This document shows, piece by piece, positions 53,435 to 63,611 of a stretch of DNA of 64,000 bases. Within the stretch, counting starts at the first letter, position 1; every line of letters starts with the position of its first letter. The notes beneath the pieces are model-generated. The model had not been told where the DNA came from, did not search any database, and saw nothing but the letters and a program-made list of their open reading frames with translations. This DNA is from Martinezella rhizogenes. Lineage in GTDB: Bacteria; Pseudomonadota; Alphaproteobacteria; Rhizobiales; Rhizobiaceae. Position numbers and translations under genes: made by a program. Where the stretch lies: contig JAAMEZ010000056.1 in NCBI GenBank assembly GCA_013322215.1, positions 62,001-126,000 on the forward strand, given 5' to 3'.

Positions 53435-55311
53435 CGACCGAGAGCGACCCATTCGAGCTCTATGGCACACATGAGAGAGAAATGCCGCCTGTGCGGTTGA
53501 CCGCTGGCAGGCTTACCGCCGACTTCAAGGACGGCAATCTGCGTTCGATTTGCTATGACGGCACCGAAGTCTTACGGGCAGTTTCCTATCTGGTTCGCGA
53601 TCGCGATTGGGGCACCTATGCGCCCGTCATCGAGGATTTGCAGATCGATCAACGCGACAATGCCTTCTTCGTCAGCTACCTCGCACGCTGTTCAGGTCCT
53701 GAAAATACGGAACTTGCAATCGATGTACAGATCAGTGCGAAAGCGGGCGAAACACTGACTTTCGAAGCTGAAGCGCTTTCGGCTGCCGGCTTCGAAACCA
53801 ACCGCTGCGGCTTCTGCATCCTGCATCCGATCGTCGGTGTTGCCGGCATGCCGGTATCCGTCGAGCATGTCGATGGCAGCTACGAGAGCACGCATTTTCC
53901 CGACTTGATCGAACCATGGCAGCCCTTCAAGGACATGCGGGCGATTACGCATAGCGTAACGTCGAACGTCACGGCCGAGTGCCGGATGGAAGGCGACACG
54001 TTCGAAATGGAAGACCAGCGCAACTGGTCGGATGCCTCCTATAAGACCTATGTTCGCCCGCTTGCCCTGCCCTGGCCCTATCGTATTCCCGCCGGGGAGC
54101 CCATGCCCCAGCGGATCGTTCTTTCAATAGGCGATATGCGGCGTGCCGCAGCCGTGCCGGCAATGGTCGCGGATCGGCGCCCGATTAAGTTGAACCTGGG
54201 AGAAGCTTCCGGCACCATGCCTGCGATCGGGCTCGTCATTACGCCCGAAGAAGCCGAAGCAACGCTCGCTGCTTGCAGTCGACTGCGCGAAATCGCGCCG
54301 CAGGAATTGCTCTTCCACTTCGACCCTGATGCCGGTCACGGGGCTGATGCCTTCAAATCCTTTGCGCCCATCGCAGCACTTCATGCCGGGCGATCGACTC
54401 TGGAAATCGCATTGCCCTGCCGCCTTGCTCCGCTTGCCGAAGCGCAGCAGATCGCGACCCTGATGCGAGATGCCGGTTTCAAGCCCGACGCCATCGTCAT
54501 ATCGCCTTCCGTCGATCGACAATCGACGCCGCCAGGCAGTAAATGGCCCGAATGCCCGCCTCTCGAAGAGGTTTATGCCGCAGCTCACGCCGCCTTCCCC
54601 GGCATCCGTCTTGGCGGCGGGATGCTCAGCTATTTTACTGAACTCAATCGCAAACGGGTGCCAGCCGAAACGCTCGGCTTCATCACCCATTGCACCAATC
54701 CGATCGTACATGCGGCGGACGATCTCAGCGTCATGCAGACGCTGGAAGCACTGCCCTTCATCACGCGCTCGGTGCGCGCCATCTACGGTGACAAGCCTTA
54801 TCGTATCGGCCCCTCGACCATACCGATGCGACAGAACCCCTATGGCAGCCGGACCATGGACAATCCCCATAGCGCACGCATCGCCATGGCCAACACCGAT
54901 CCGCGGCACAATGCCCGCTTCGGCGAGGCCTTTGCGCTCGGCTATGCCGCCCGCATCCTCGATGCCGGATTGGAGTGTCTGACGCTTTCGGCGCTGACCG
55001 GGCCTTTCGGCCTGATCGCCGGAGAAGAGGAGCCATCGGCCACGGGAACCACACGACCGCTTTTTAATGTCGTCTCCACCTTGTCTCGCCTCGCTGGCAG
55101 CCCGTGGCAGGAGTGTCTGTCGTCCGATCAGACCGCCGTGCTCGCCTTTATCACGGCGCAGCCTGGAACGGCTCGACAGCTCCATTTGGTCAACATCACA
55201 CCCGCCTCGCAACAGATCCAGCTGGGAAGGTTCCGCCTGCTGGAGCAGCCCGGAAATACGAGGCTCACGCTTGATGCCTATAGCACTGCTTCCGCGGCTT
55301 TGATGGATTGA
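53431..55311 (+). CDS. apnL: D-apionate lactonase (ApnL)
   Basis: A 626-residue cytoplasmic protein that opens D-apionolactone to D-apionate. The sequence VRLTAGRLTADFKDGNLRSI, LVRDRDWGTYAPVIEDLQID, NRCGFCILHPIVGVAGMPV and NPIVHAADDLSVMQTLEALP corresponds to the large lactonase family of D-apiose clusters, which has a beta-sandwich N-terminal part and a TIM-barrel-like middle. Length is close to known ApnL proteins. It overlaps apsD by 4 bases. Confidence 0.9.
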   Translation: MTTESDPFELYGTHEREMPPVRLTAGRLTADFKDGNLRSICYDGTEVLRAVSYLVRDRDWGTYAPVIEDLQIDQRDNAFFVSYLARCSGPENTELAIDVQISAKAGETLTFEAEALSAAGFETNRCGFCILHPIVGVAGMPVSVEHVDGSYESTHFPDLIEPWQPFKDMRAITHSVTSNVTAECRMEGDTFEMEDQRNWSDASYKTYVRPLALPWPYRIPAGEPMPQRIVLSIGDMRRAAAVPAMVADRRPIKLNLGEASGTMPAIGLVITPEEAEATLAACSRLREIAPQELLFHFDPDAGHGADAFKSFAPIAALHAGRSTLEIALPCRLAPLAEAQQIATLMRDAGFKPDAIVISPSVDRQSTPPGSKWPECPPLEEVYAAAHAAFPGIRLGGGMLSYFTELNRKRVPAETLGFITHCTNPIVHAADDLSVMQTLEALPFITRSVRAIYGDKPYRIGPSTIPMRQNPYGSRTMDNPHSARIAMANTDPRHNARFGEAFALGYAARILDAGLECLTLSALTGPFGLIAGEEEPSATGTTRPLFNVVSTLSRLAGSPWQECLSSDQTAVLAFITAQPGTARQLHLVNITPASQQIQLGRFRLLEQPGNTRLTLDAYSTASAALMD

Positions 55312-55370
55312 CCTTCATTCGCAGACGCGCAAGTTAGTCCCAACAATCGCAATGATTTGGGAGTATCGGC

Positions 55371-56390
55371 GTGAAGACGAAAAAATTGATCAACGAAGGT
55401 GCCGCCGCCGTCGATGAGATGCTGGCCGGCATTTTGGCGGCTCATCCGCGCCACCTGCGCGCTGTCGAAGGATCGCCGCGTTCGATCGTCGCAAACGATG
55501 GTCCACGGACCGGCAAGGTCGGCCTGGTCATCGGCGGTGGGTCCGGGCATGAGCCGACATTTCTCGGCTTTGTCGGCAAGGGGCTGGCCGATGCTGCCGC
55601 TATCGGCAATGTCTTCGCCTCGCCGCCACCCGACCCGATCATCGAATGCGCCAAGGCCGTCGATGGCGGCGCCGGCGTGCTGTTCATGTACGGCAACTAT
55701 GCCGGCGACGTCATGAATTTCGACATGGCGGCGGAAATGCTCGCCATGGACGAGATCGAGGTGCGTACCGTGCTGACGACGGATGACATCGCTTCTGCGC
55801 CGGTCGATCAGAAGGAGCGCCGTCGCGGGGTTGCCGGCAATGTCTTCATCTTCAAGGCCGCAGGTGCCGCCTGCGATCTCATGTACGGTTTCGACGATGT
55901 CGAACGGGTGGCGCGCTTCGCCAATGAACGCACCTATACGATGGGCGTCGCGCTCTCGCCCTGCTCGCTGCCGCAGACCCGCAAGCCGAATTTCGAGATC
56001 GGCACCGACGAGATGGAAATCGGCATGGGCATCCATGGCGAGCCCGGCGTCGCGCGCGGGCCGATGCGGTCGGCTGACGAAGTGACGAACGAACTCGTCG
56101 GCAAGATCCTCGACGAAATGAAGCCGGCGCGCGGCGACCGGGTTGCCGTGCTCGTCAATTCGCTGGGCTCGACGCCGCTCATGGAACTCTACATCATGAT
56201 GCGCAAGCTCAAGACCATGCTCGACGATGCCGGCCTCGTCATTCACCTGTCGCTGGTCGGCAATTACTGCACGTCGTTGGAAATGGCCGGTGCATCGATC
56301 ACGCTCATGCATCTTAACGACGAGCTGCAGCAGCTGATCGACCACCCCTGCGATTGTGCCATGTTCCGATCCGGCGAGGCGCTGTCATGA
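55371..56390 (+). CDS. dhaK: Dihydroxyacetone-kinase-type subunit DhaK
   Basis: A 339-residue DhaK-type protein that binds a small ketose covalently. Seen are VIGGGSGHEPTFLGFVGKGL (substrate site) and EIGMGIHGEPGVARG, whose His forms the hemiaminal with the substrate carbonyl. GTG 55371 is used, with GGGAG upstream. It overlaps dhaL by 4 bases. In this cluster the substrate may be L-erythrulose, made from 3-oxo-isoapionate, rather than dihydroxyacetone; this is inference from position. Confidence 0.9.
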   Translation: MKTKKLINEGAAAVDEMLAGILAAHPRHLRAVEGSPRSIVANDGPRTGKVGLVIGGGSGHEPTFLGFVGKGLADAAAIGNVFASPPPDPIIECAKAVDGGAGVLFMYGNYAGDVMNFDMAAEMLAMDEIEVRTVLTTDDIASAPVDQKERRRGVAGNVFIFKAAGAACDLMYGFDDVERVARFANERTYTMGVALSPCSLPQTRKPNFEIGTDEMEIGMGIHGEPGVARGPMRSADEVTNELVGKILDEMKPARGDRVAVLVNSLGSTPLMELYIMMRKLKTMLDDAGLVIHLSLVGNYCTSLEMAGASITLMHLNDELQQLIDHPCDCAMFRSGEALS

Positions 56391-57025
56391 CCATGATCGG
56401 AACGGAAGAGCTGAAGTCGCTTTTCGTGCGAATTGCTGAGGCTATGGCACGCGAAAAGGATCGTCTCTGCGAGCTGGATGGCGTGATCGGCGATGCCGAT
56501 CATGGCATCGCCATGGAACTCGGCTTTGCCGCCGTCGCCAAGGCGGTTTCGGAGCTGGATTCGTCGACATGCGACCCGACACTGGTCTTCAACACGGCCG
56601 CGAAATCCTTCCTCAATGCCGTAGGCGCCTCATCCGGACCGCTTTATGCGACGGCGCTTATGCGCGCGGGCGCCGTCGCCAAGGGGAAGGTTTCGTTGAG
56701 CGAGGACGATGTGGTCGAGGTATTTTCGGCCTTTGCCAAAGGCATTCAGGATCGAGGCAAGGCAGAGGTCGGCGAAAAGACCATGGTCGATGCCTGGGCG
56801 CCCGCCGCTGCAGCCTGCCGTACCGCCCGAGATCAAGGCTTGTCGCTTGCTGAATGTCTAGCCGCTAGTCTTAAGGCCGGCGAGGCAGGAGCAGAAGCAA
56901 CGAAAGATATGATTGCAGCAAAAGGCCGGTCATCGCGCCTCGGCGATCGAGCCTTGGGACACATGGACCCCGGCGCGGCGTCGGCCGTCATCATCATGGC
57001 CTGCTTTCACGATCACTTCATGTGA
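56387..57025 (+). CDS. dhaL: Dihydroxyacetone-kinase-type subunit DhaL
   Basis: A 212-residue nucleotide-binding subunit. The metal-binding Asp cluster DGVIGDADHGIAMELGF is intact, with NAVGASSGPLYATALMRAG and GRSSRLGDRALGHMDPGA as in the family. It partners DhaK. No DhaM (PTS) subunit is encoded nearby, so ATP rather than phosphoenolpyruvate is the likely phosphate donor. Start 56387 was chosen by ATGA overlap with dhaK; the longer frame from 56354 is not supported. Confidence 0.9.
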   Translation: MTMIGTEELKSLFVRIAEAMAREKDRLCELDGVIGDADHGIAMELGFAAVAKAVSELDSSTCDPTLVFNTAAKSFLNAVGASSGPLYATALMRAGAVAKGKVSLSEDDVVEVFSAFAKGIQDRGKAEVGEKTMVDAWAPAAAACRTARDQGLSLAECLAASLKAGEAGAEATKDMIAAKGRSSRLGDRALGHMDPGAASAVIIMACFHDHFM

Positions 57026-57031
57026 TACTGC

Positions 57032-57050
57032 TGATAAGCTCATCATACCA
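57032..57050. promoter_or_regulatory. Putative GntR operator upstream of the second importer
   Basis: TGATAAGCTCATCATACCA matches the operator before oiaX at 14 of 19 positions, including CTCAT and ATACCA. It lies 63 bases before the binding-protein start codon. Confidence 0.6.
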
Positions 57051-57112
57051 GTTGACATGTTGACAACGATTTGTCAAAACCGCCCTCAGCTTTGCTCAGA
57101 GGAGGACGGGAG

Positions 57113-58366
57113 ATGGCTGGCAACTTCAAATATGCGCGTTGGTTCGGCGCTGCTGCAATGGCGGCGGCTGCTTTTTCGGCGACCAGCGTCGCCGCGGAAG
57201 ACCTGACGCTGTGGACGCTGAACTTCGACAATGGCGCAGCAAACGGCGCGCTGAAGAAGGTGGCGAAAGACTTCGAGGCCGCTAATCCCGGCACCCATGT
57301 CGAAATCGTCCAGCGCGGCGTTGACGAACACAAAACCGCCCTTCGCGTGGCGGCGGGCTCCAGCAAGGGACCGGATATCTATTTCAGCTGGGCCGGCCTT
57401 GGCCTCGGCGGCGAATATGTGAAGGCAGGCTTGTCGCTGCCCCTCGACAAATACTATACCCAGTATAAGTGGAACGACGAACTGCTTCCCTCTGCTGCCG
57501 CTTTTGCCGATCTCTATCCGGGCGGCAAGCACGGTGTTCCCTTCACCTTCAAGGGCGAAGCGATCTACTACAACAAAAAGCTCTTCCAGAAGGCCGGCAT
57601 CACCGGTGAGCCGAAGACCTACGAGGAACTGCTGGCGGCAGCCGACAAGCTCAAGGCAGCGGGAATTCCCGCTTTCACCTTCGGCGGCTCGGTCAACTGG
57701 CACGTCATGCGCCTGATGGACGTGCTGCTCGAAACCAAGTGTGGCGCCGACAAGCACGACGCGCTGATGGCCATGAAGGCAGACTGGACGAAGGAGCCCT
57801 GCGCCACCGATGCCTTCACAGAATTTGCCAAGTGGACGAAGGACTACACGCTGAAGCCCTTCATGGGCATCAGCAACCAGCAGTCCTATACACTGTTCGT
57901 CGCCGGCCGCGCCGCGATGATGCTCGAAGGCGACTGGCTGGTCAGCCAGCTGAGCGGTAGCAAGGTCAACCTCGACGATTACGGCGTCGTGCCGTTCCCG
58001 ACGAACACGAACCGCCTCTACGGTTTCGCCGAGTACAATTACGTCAGCACCAAGAGCAAGAATCCCGATCTCGCCGCAAAATTCCTCGACTATTTCCTGT
58101 CGACCAAGGTGCAGCAGGATCTCGTCGGGCAGATCAGCTCGATCTCGGTCAACAAGAATGTTCAGTACACCGACCAGAAGCCGCTCGAGGCGAAATGGCT
58201 TGAGATCTTCAAGACCTATAGCAAGGTCTACATGAATGGCGACCAGGCATTTCCGCTTGACGTCACAACCGAATACTTCCGCGTAATCAACGATGTCGCC
58301 TCCGGCAACATCCAGCCGGCAGATGCTGCCAAGCAGCTGCAGACCTTCATCGCCGGTCGCACCTGA
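57113..58366 (+). CDS. Oligosaccharide ABC transporter periplasmic binding protein (family 1)
   Basis: A 417-residue periplasmic binding protein of the maltose/multiple-sugar type. The signal peptide ends VAA before EDLTLWTLNFDNGAANGALK. FTFKGEAIYYNKKLFQKAGI and LEGDWLVSQLSG are typical. It is larger than the ribose-type binding protein, which suits oligosaccharides. GGAGGACGGGAG precedes ATG 57113. The first gene of a five-gene unit with two permeases, a GH140-like protein and the ATPase. By context the ligand is an apiose-containing glycoside. Confidence 0.92.
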   Translation: MAGNFKYARWFGAAAMAAAAFSATSVAAEDLTLWTLNFDNGAANGALKKVAKDFEAANPGTHVEIVQRGVDEHKTALRVAAGSSKGPDIYFSWAGLGLGGEYVKAGLSLPLDKYYTQYKWNDELLPSAAAFADLYPGGKHGVPFTFKGEAIYYNKKLFQKAGITGEPKTYEELLAAADKLKAAGIPAFTFGGSVNWHVMRLMDVLLETKCGADKHDALMAMKADWTKEPCATDAFTEFAKWTKDYTLKPFMGISNQQSYTLFVAGRAAMMLEGDWLVSQLSGSKVNLDDYGVVPFPTNTNRLYGFAEYNYVSTKSKNPDLAAKFLDYFLSTKVQQDLVGQISSISVNKNVQYTDQKPLEAKWLEIFKTYSKVYMNGDQAFPLDVTTEYFRVINDVASGNIQPADAAKQLQTFIAGRT

Positions 58367-58372
58367 TCGATC

Positions 58373-58420
58373 GAGGGAGGTCGCCGCTCCGATTGTCAAT
58401 CGCGGCGGACGGCCTCCCTC
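58373..58420 (+). terminator. Hairpin between binding-protein and permease genes
   Basis: GAGGGAGG (58373-58380) pairs with CCTCCCTC (58413-58420), with an inner stem GCCGC (58383-58387) and GCGGC (58402-58406). There is no T run. Such stems protect the binding-protein mRNA or dampen read-through into permease genes. Confidence 0.6.
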
Positions 58421-58462
58421 ACCCTTATGCCCACGCGTCAGCTGCCGCCGGGAGCAATCAGA

Positions 58463-59362
58463 ATGTCATTCCGCAATCGAACACATGATCCCCGCGTACA
58501 GGCAGCGATCCTGCTTGCGCCGGCCATGCTGATCTACGCGATTTTCGCGCTTTATCCGATGCTGAACGTGGTGGTGCTGAGCTTCCAGAAATGGAACGGC
58601 CTCGATCCGCAGCGCCCGTTCGTCGGACTGGCAAACTATCAATATATCTTCACGCAGGACCCGGTCTTCTGGGTTGCTTTCCGCAACACGGTGATCTGGA
58701 CGATCATGTGCGTGATCTTTCCGCCCATGGTCGGCCTGTTGCTGGCATTGAGCCTCAATCAGAAGCTCTTTGCCCGCAATACCTTCCGTGCCATCTTCTA
58801 TCTGCCTGTTATCATCGCCCCGATCGCGGTCGCGACGATGTGGAAGTGGATGTACGATCCCTTCTTCGGTCTCTTCACCGAAATCCTGACCTCGATGGGT
58901 CTGCAGGGCTGGATTCAGGACTGGCTCGGCGACAAGGATATCGCGCTTTATTCCGTCTTCGTCGCCTATCTCTGGCAATCCGTCGGCTTTTCCATGGTCC
59001 TGTTTCTCGCGGGCCTGCAGAATGTCTCGCAGACGCTGGTGGAGGCAGCCCGCATCGACGGCGCCGGACGCTGGAACATCTTCCGCTACGTCACTTTGCC
59101 GGCGCTGCGCACGACACTGACCATCGTGCTGGTCCTCTCGGTCATCTCGTCGCTCAAGGCCTTCGATATCGTCTATGGCCTGACAGGCGGCGGGCCGGCG
59201 CAATCCACGCAGATGCTGGCGCTCTGGGCCTTCACGCAGGCCATGCAGATCTTCGATTTCGGCCGCGGCGCTGCGATCTCGGTCGTCCTGCTGCTCATCA
59301 CCATCGTCGTCGTCATTCCCTACCTGCGCTGGACGCAGAAGCATGAGGAGGCCGAACAATGA
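58463..59362 (+). CDS. Oligosaccharide ABC importer permease 1 (MalF/UgpA-like)
   Basis: A 299-residue permease with six helices. Segments AAILLAPAMLIYAIFALYPM, NTFRAIFYLPVIIAPIAVAT and the EAA loop LVEAARIDGAGRWNIFRYVT are typical of the binding-protein-dependent family. ATG 58463 follows GGGAG at eight bases. It overlaps the second permease gene by 4 bases. Confidence 0.93.
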   Translation: MSFRNRTHDPRVQAAILLAPAMLIYAIFALYPMLNVVVLSFQKWNGLDPQRPFVGLANYQYIFTQDPVFWVAFRNTVIWTIMCVIFPPMVGLLLALSLNQKLFARNTFRAIFYLPVIIAPIAVATMWKWMYDPFFGLFTEILTSMGLQGWIQDWLGDKDIALYSVFVAYLWQSVGFSMVLFLAGLQNVSQTLVEAARIDGAGRWNIFRYVTLPALRTTLTIVLVLSVISSLKAFDIVYGLTGGGPAQSTQMLALWAFTQAMQIFDFGRGAAISVVLLLITIVVVIPYLRWTQKHEEAEQ

Positions 59363-60246
59363 CGGCAGCATCGGCAACATCCATGTCTGATGGCTTCGAG
59401 ACCATCACGCCTGCAAAGCGCAAGCGCGACCCGGTCCTGATCGGCTTGTGGATCGCGCTCCTCGTCGTCGCGGCGATCTGGCTCGCACCTTTCGTCTTCA
59501 TCGTCTTCACCTCGCTGAAGACGCAAGCTGATGTGACCTCGACGGGCGCCTTCATGCCCCCGCTCGATCCGGCCTTCGAGAACTATTCAAGCGCCTGGGG
59601 CCGTGGCAATTTCGCCAACGCCTTCCTGAACAGCACGATCATCACCGTGATCAAGGTGCCGATCGGGCTCCTTCTCTCGGCGATGGCGGCCTATGCACTT
59701 GCCAAGATCCGCCTGCGGTTCAGCAAGGCGCTGCTGCTTCTCGTCATCTTCGGCACCATGATCCCCTTCCAGGTCATGCTGGCGCCGCTGTTCACTCTGG
59801 TCAATTCGCTCGGGCTGATCGACACCTATCCGGGCGTGATCCTGCCGTATATCGCCTTCGGTGTGCCCTATCAGGTCTTCATTCTGCACGGCTTCTTCAA
59901 AGGCATCCCGAAGGAGCTGTCGGAAGCGGCCCTGATTGATGGCGCAAGCCACTTCACTATCTTCCGGCGGATATTCCTGCCGGTCTGCCTGCCGGTGCTG
60001 GCGGCCCTGCTGATCCTTGATTTCGTCTCCACCTGGAATGAATTCGCCATGGCGTTGGTGCTCCTGCAGGATCAGCATATGTGGACGCTGCCGCTTGGCC
60101 TCATGTCCTTCCAGGGTCAGTTTTCCAATGATTACGGGCAGTTAAACGCCGCAATCGTCATGACCGTGCTGCCGGCCACCATCGTTTATCTGATCTTCCA
60201 GCGCTACTTCGTCTCCGGCCTCACCTCCGGCGCGGTCAAGGGCTGA
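59359..60246 (+). CDS. Oligosaccharide ABC importer permease 2 (MalG/UgpE-like)
   Basis: A 295-residue permease with six helices; the EAA loop is LSEAALIDGASHFTIFRRIF. WLAPFVFIVFTSLKTQADV and MIPFQVMLAPLFTLVNSLGL are typical. It forms the inner-membrane channel with permease 1. The gene overlaps permease 1 by ATGA and is 38 bases before the GH140-like gene. Confidence 0.93.
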   Translation: MTAASATSMSDGFETITPAKRKRDPVLIGLWIALLVVAAIWLAPFVFIVFTSLKTQADVTSTGAFMPPLDPAFENYSSAWGRGNFANAFLNSTIITVIKVPIGLLLSAMAAYALAKIRLRFSKALLLLVIFGTMIPFQVMLAPLFTLVNSLGLIDTYPGVILPYIAFGVPYQVFILHGFFKGIPKELSEAALIDGASHFTIFRRIFLPVCLPVLAALLILDFVSTWNEFAMALVLLQDQHMWTLPLGLMSFQGQFSNDYGQLNAAIVMTVLPATIVYLIFQRYFVSGLTSGAVKG

Positions 60247-60284
60247 GCGGTCGCACCATCCATACATCTTCCGAGGAGAACATC

Positions 60285-61799
60285 ATGTCCAACGCGTCCG
60301 TCGAAAAATGGGGAGTTTTCGAAGCGGCCTTCAATGGCCCTTCCGGTGGCAATCCCTATCTCGATGTGGCATTCGATGCCGTTTTCAGCCAGAACAGCCG
60401 CGAAGTCCGCGTGCCCGGCTTTTACGATGGCGACGGCATCTATCGCGTTCGCTTCATGCCGGACAATGAAGGGGAATGGTCGTTCTGTACGCGCTCGAAG
60501 ACATCGGAACTGGATGGCAAGACCGGCTCTTTCGTCGCAACCAAGCCGTCCGAAGGCAACCATGGCCCCGTGCACGTCCACAACAAGTTCCATTTCGCCT
60601 ATGCCGACGGCAAGCCTTTCCTGTCGTTCGGCACGACCTGCTATGCCTGGACGCACCAGCCACTCGACATGCAAGCGCAGACGCTCGAAACGCTGAAGAA
60701 GTCGCGCTTCAATAAGATCCGCATGGGCGTGTTCCCCAAGGACTATCCCTATAACGTCAATGAACCTCTTTATGCCTGCTTCGAGAAGGGCGCCGATGGG
60801 AAGGAAGACTTCGATCGGCCGAACCCGGTCCTATTCCAGCACTTTGAAAAGCAGGTCGCTGCCCTCTGCGCGCTCGGCATCGAAGCCGACATCATCATGT
60901 TCCACCCCTATGATCGCTGGGGCTATGCCGATATGTCGGCCGAACAGGATTTCCGTTACGTCGCCTATCTCGCGGCGCGGCTTGCCGCCTATCGCAACGT
61001 CTGGTGGGCGCTAGCCAACGAGTATGACTTCCTTCTCGACACCAAGCCGTTGCAACAGTGGGATCGCTATTTCCACATTCTCGAAGAGAACGATCCCTAC
61101 GGCCACCTGAAATCCATCCACAACGGCGAGCCGACGATGAACTTCGATCATCGAAAGCCCTGGGTCACCCATACCTGCATCCAGAACTGGGACGTGAAGC
61201 GCACGCAGGAATGGCGTGAAGCCTATGGCAAGCCTGTCGTCAACGACGAGCCGGAATATGAAGGCAACATCATCCAGTCCTGGGGCAACCTGACGGCTGA
61301 GGAGCTTGTCCATCGCTTCTGGATCACGGTGACGCGTGGCGGCTATGCCGGCCACGGCGAAACCTATTCGCATCCGGAAGATCTGATCTGGTGGGCGAAG
61401 GGCGGCGAACTGCGCGGCGAAGCCTGGAAGCGCATCGGCTTCCTGCGCGATCTCCTGGAGCAGGATGTCGTCAACGGCCTGGAACCGATGTCCTCCTACG
61501 GCGAGTGGCCATGGACGCGCGTTTCCGGCGCGCGTGACGGTGAGGTCAGCTACATCTATCTCGGCGAACACCAGCCTGTCATCTGGTCCACCGGCCTGCC
61601 GAAGGACGGGACCGACTATGACGTCGACATCATCGACACATGGGAGATGACGATCACGCCCGCAAAGAAGGTGGAAGCACCGATCCCGCATCCGACGCGC
61701 CACGGCGCGATCGTGCGCGGCGGCAAGGCGGATGCCGCTTTCGGCGTGGAACTGCCGGGCAAGCCATACCAGGCGCTCCGCATCCGCAAGAAGCACTGA
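60285..61799 (+). CDS. GH140/apiosidase-like protein (DUF5060-DUF4038)
   Basis: A 504-residue protein without a signal peptide, so cytoplasmic. Residues 1-95 are a DUF5060-type beta-sandwich (EKWGVFEAAFNGPSGGNPYL, VPGFYDGDGIYRVRFMP). Residues about 105-430 form a DUF4038 TIM barrel (PFLSFGTTCYAWTH, SRFNKIRMGVFPKDYPYN, WWALANEYDFL, KPVVNDEPEYEG), with acid residues in NEY and DEPEYE as catalytic candidates. DUF4038 is now known as the apiosidase-like (GH140) domain. Within a D-apiose regulon it probably frees D-apiose from imported glycosides. That reaction is inferred; no homologue was checked. Confidence 0.85.
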   Translation: MSNASVEKWGVFEAAFNGPSGGNPYLDVAFDAVFSQNSREVRVPGFYDGDGIYRVRFMPDNEGEWSFCTRSKTSELDGKTGSFVATKPSEGNHGPVHVHNKFHFAYADGKPFLSFGTTCYAWTHQPLDMQAQTLETLKKSRFNKIRMGVFPKDYPYNVNEPLYACFEKGADGKEDFDRPNPVLFQHFEKQVAALCALGIEADIIMFHPYDRWGYADMSAEQDFRYVAYLAARLAAYRNVWWALANEYDFLLDTKPLQQWDRYFHILEENDPYGHLKSIHNGEPTMNFDHRKPWVTHTCIQNWDVKRTQEWREAYGKPVVNDEPEYEGNIIQSWGNLTAEELVHRFWITVTRGGYAGHGETYSHPEDLIWWAKGGELRGEAWKRIGFLRDLLEQDVVNGLEPMSSYGEWPWTRVSGARDGEVSYIYLGEHQPVIWSTGLPKDGTDYDVDIIDTWEMTITPAKKVEAPIPHPTRHGAIVRGGKADAAFGVELPGKPYQALRIRKKH

Positions 61800-61822
61800 T
61801 CGATCCAGAAGGGAAGAATGTC

Positions 61823-62887
<1,065 letters not shown>

Positions 62888-62915
62888 AGAACGGCGACGC
62901 GTCGGCTGGCTCAGA

Positions 62916-63278
62916 TCAGTCAGCCACGCGCTTTTGACTGCCGCTCATAACGGAAAATACCCGCTTGATGAATGCCTCGCCATCGAACTGACGCGCAGCA
63001 CCCTCGGCCACATGATCCGGGCGGTCGAAGATAAACGCTTCGAGATTGACGATCGGCAAGTTCAGCCGCGTACGCACATCGCCGATCATCGCCGTATGTG
63101 TGACGACAAGTTTGCAGCCGTTCGGCTCAAACCATTCCCGAATACCCGTCGCCGGTATGGCAGCCACCGACAATCCCTGCTCCGCCAGAACCGAGCCGAT
63201 GCGAGACGCAACCTGCTGATTATCGAGACAGATCAGCACATCGGCCTGCGAGGGGGACGGTACATGGTTAGCCTGCAT
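62916..63278 (-). CDS. Unassigned protein with receiver-like pattern
   Basis: About 120 residues. The alternating pattern (ADVLICLDNQQVASRIGSVL, CKLVVTHTAMIGDVRTRLNL, LPIVNLEAFIFDRP) recalls a CheY-type receiver fold, but the acidic pocket and phospho-Asp are missing (VVTHTAM in place of VVxDxxM). ATG 63278 has AGAGG seven bases upstream; the frame opens with TTG one codon earlier. It converges with the importer ATPase. The function is unknown. Confidence 0.65.
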   Translation of the reverse strand: MQANHVPSPSQADVLICLDNQQVASRIGSVLAEQGLSVAAIPATGIREWFEPNGCKLVVTHTAMIGDVRTRLNLPIVNLEAFIFDRPDHVAEGAARQFDGEAFIKRVFSVMSGSQKRVAD

Positions 63279-63611
63279 CAAGGGACCTCTCGTTTATACA
63301 CGAGCGGAATATACCGATTCGGACGTAACGCGGTGTTATGAGTTGTTACATTTTGTTTCAGAACGATGACGGTTCGACGAGCACGCCAAAGAACGACTTC
63401 ATAAACAACATTAGATTTTTATCATAAGATATTTATAATATTGATCTTATTATAAAATCCGATAGCTTAACTACATGGAATTGTCTTAGAAAATCTCGGC
63501 CCATATGGCGGTGCAGATACGAGCGATGCATAGCGCATCACGGATTTCGGCGCGGATGCTGCCAAAGCCGGGTCCAATCCGCCGAGGCGGGAGCATGATC
63601 CCCGTCGTCCA
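63279..63611. other. AT-rich intergenic region
   Basis: About 330 bases, AT-rich at 63400-63470. ATAAGAT (63424-63430) and ATCTTAT (63444-63450) form a small inverted repeat. It should carry the promoter of the gene at 62916-63278. No gene was seen. Confidence 0.5.

Noticed and set aside
57086..58399. Minus-strand frame of 437 codons
   Set aside because: Antisense to the well-supported binding-protein gene; no domain.
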